Below, piece after piece: positions 4,986 through 5,166 of a stretch of 5,166 nt of DNA (position 1 is the stretch's first letter; the number at the start of each line of letters is the position of its first letter). The stretch is from an uncultured Ilumatobacter sp. (GTDB lineage: Bacteria; Actinomycetota; Acidimicrobiia; Acidimicrobiales; Ilumatobacteraceae): contig CALAHA010000433.1 of assembly GCA_937891565.1 (NCBI GenBank), positions 1 through 5,166 of the forward strand, read 5' to 3'. A model generated the notes under the pieces. That model saw nothing but the letters and a program-made list of their open reading frames with translations. It was not told the DNA's origin and made no database searches. The position numbers and the translations under genes were made by a program.

Positions 4986-5166
4986 TCAGTTGTTGACCGA
5001 CGAGCCGATCGGCCGTGAGATGTCCCACGCCGATCGGGCGAGCCAGAGGCCGGTCAGCGTCATCACCAGCATCACGGCAGCTGCAACCATGTATGCAGTG
5101 GTCTGGCCGTACGCCTCGTACAGCGCGCCGGTGACTGCTGCCATGACGCCTGCCGAGACTGCTTGG
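4986..5166 (-). CDS. C-terminal fragment of an MFS-type membrane transporter (partial)
   Basis: The minus-strand frame ending with TGA at 4988-4986 is open to the window edge and encodes the last 59 residues of a larger protein; the start is outside. The fragment begins with a small-residue-rich helix end, AVSAGVMAAVTGALYEAYG (2-20), where the GxxYExxG turn resembles the loop before the final helix of major-facilitator transporters. A hydrophobic span follows at about 23-43 (TAYMVAAAVMLVMTLTGLWLA), then a short polar tail ending IGSSVNN. This fits helices 11-12 and the cytoplasmic tail of an MFS permease. The substrate is unknown. The gene converges on the hydratase gene across a shared hairpin. 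Another multi-span membrane protein is possible because so little is visible. Confidence 0.6.
   Translation of the reverse strand, partial: QAVSAGVMAAVTGALYEAYGQTTAYMVAAAVMLVMTLTGLWLARSAWDISRPIGSSVNN

Noticed and set aside
1..5166. CRISPR array, tRNA/rRNA gene, insertion sequence or phage module
   Set aside because: No regularly spaced repeats, structured RNA gene, transposase or phage-like genes were seen by eye on either strand. The HNH protein alone is not evidence of a mobile element.

Overview
This GC-rich window looks chromosomal and actinobacterial. The evidence is a DUF222/HNH ('13E12-repeat'-type) protein, a NifU-domain protein of the actinobacterial type, an actinobacterial-looking MeaB variant, and at least three genes whose -10-like TAnnnT hexamer lies only 5-8 nt before the start codon, as expected for leaderless mRNAs. 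An Acidimicrobiia-type host is my guess from the overall look of the proteins; it is not demonstrated.

Layout. Bases 14-51 hold a strong hairpin plus T-run that looks like the terminator of a gene left of the window. A DUF222/HNH endonuclease-like gene follows (106-1485, +). It converges on a 66-aa single-span membrane protein (1516-1716, -). A short divergent region (1717-1800) carries a three-copy inverted-repeat element. Four plus-strand genes then run head to tail: a NifU C-terminal-domain Fe-S protein (1801-2097), a MeaB/ArgK GTPase (2124-3086), a zinc-type MDR alcohol dehydrogenase (3109-4077) and an enoyl-CoA hydratase (4136-4912). The first three are 22-26 bp apart and look co-transcribed. 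The hydratase follows a 58-bp gap with its own -10-like element, so it may also be transcribed separately. A perfect 12-bp stem-loop (4939-4967) separates it from the C-terminal end of a convergent MFS-type transporter running off the right edge (4986-5166, -).

Working together. MeaB is the GTPase chaperone of B12-dependent acyl-CoA mutases, and enoyl-CoA hydratase is a beta-oxidation enzyme. A link to acyl-CoA/propionyl-CoA metabolism is therefore plausible, but no mutase, epimerase or other pathway gene is visible here. The NifU-domain protein may supply Fe-S clusters, but its client is not evident.

I found no clear new multi-gene system. The most unusual items are small: an 18-bp tandem repeat encoding a hexapeptide repeat with two extra cysteines at the NifU C-terminus, the CCACCGA/TCGGTGG triple element before that gene, and an 11-bp tandem duplication that forms the start region of the dehydrogenase gene.
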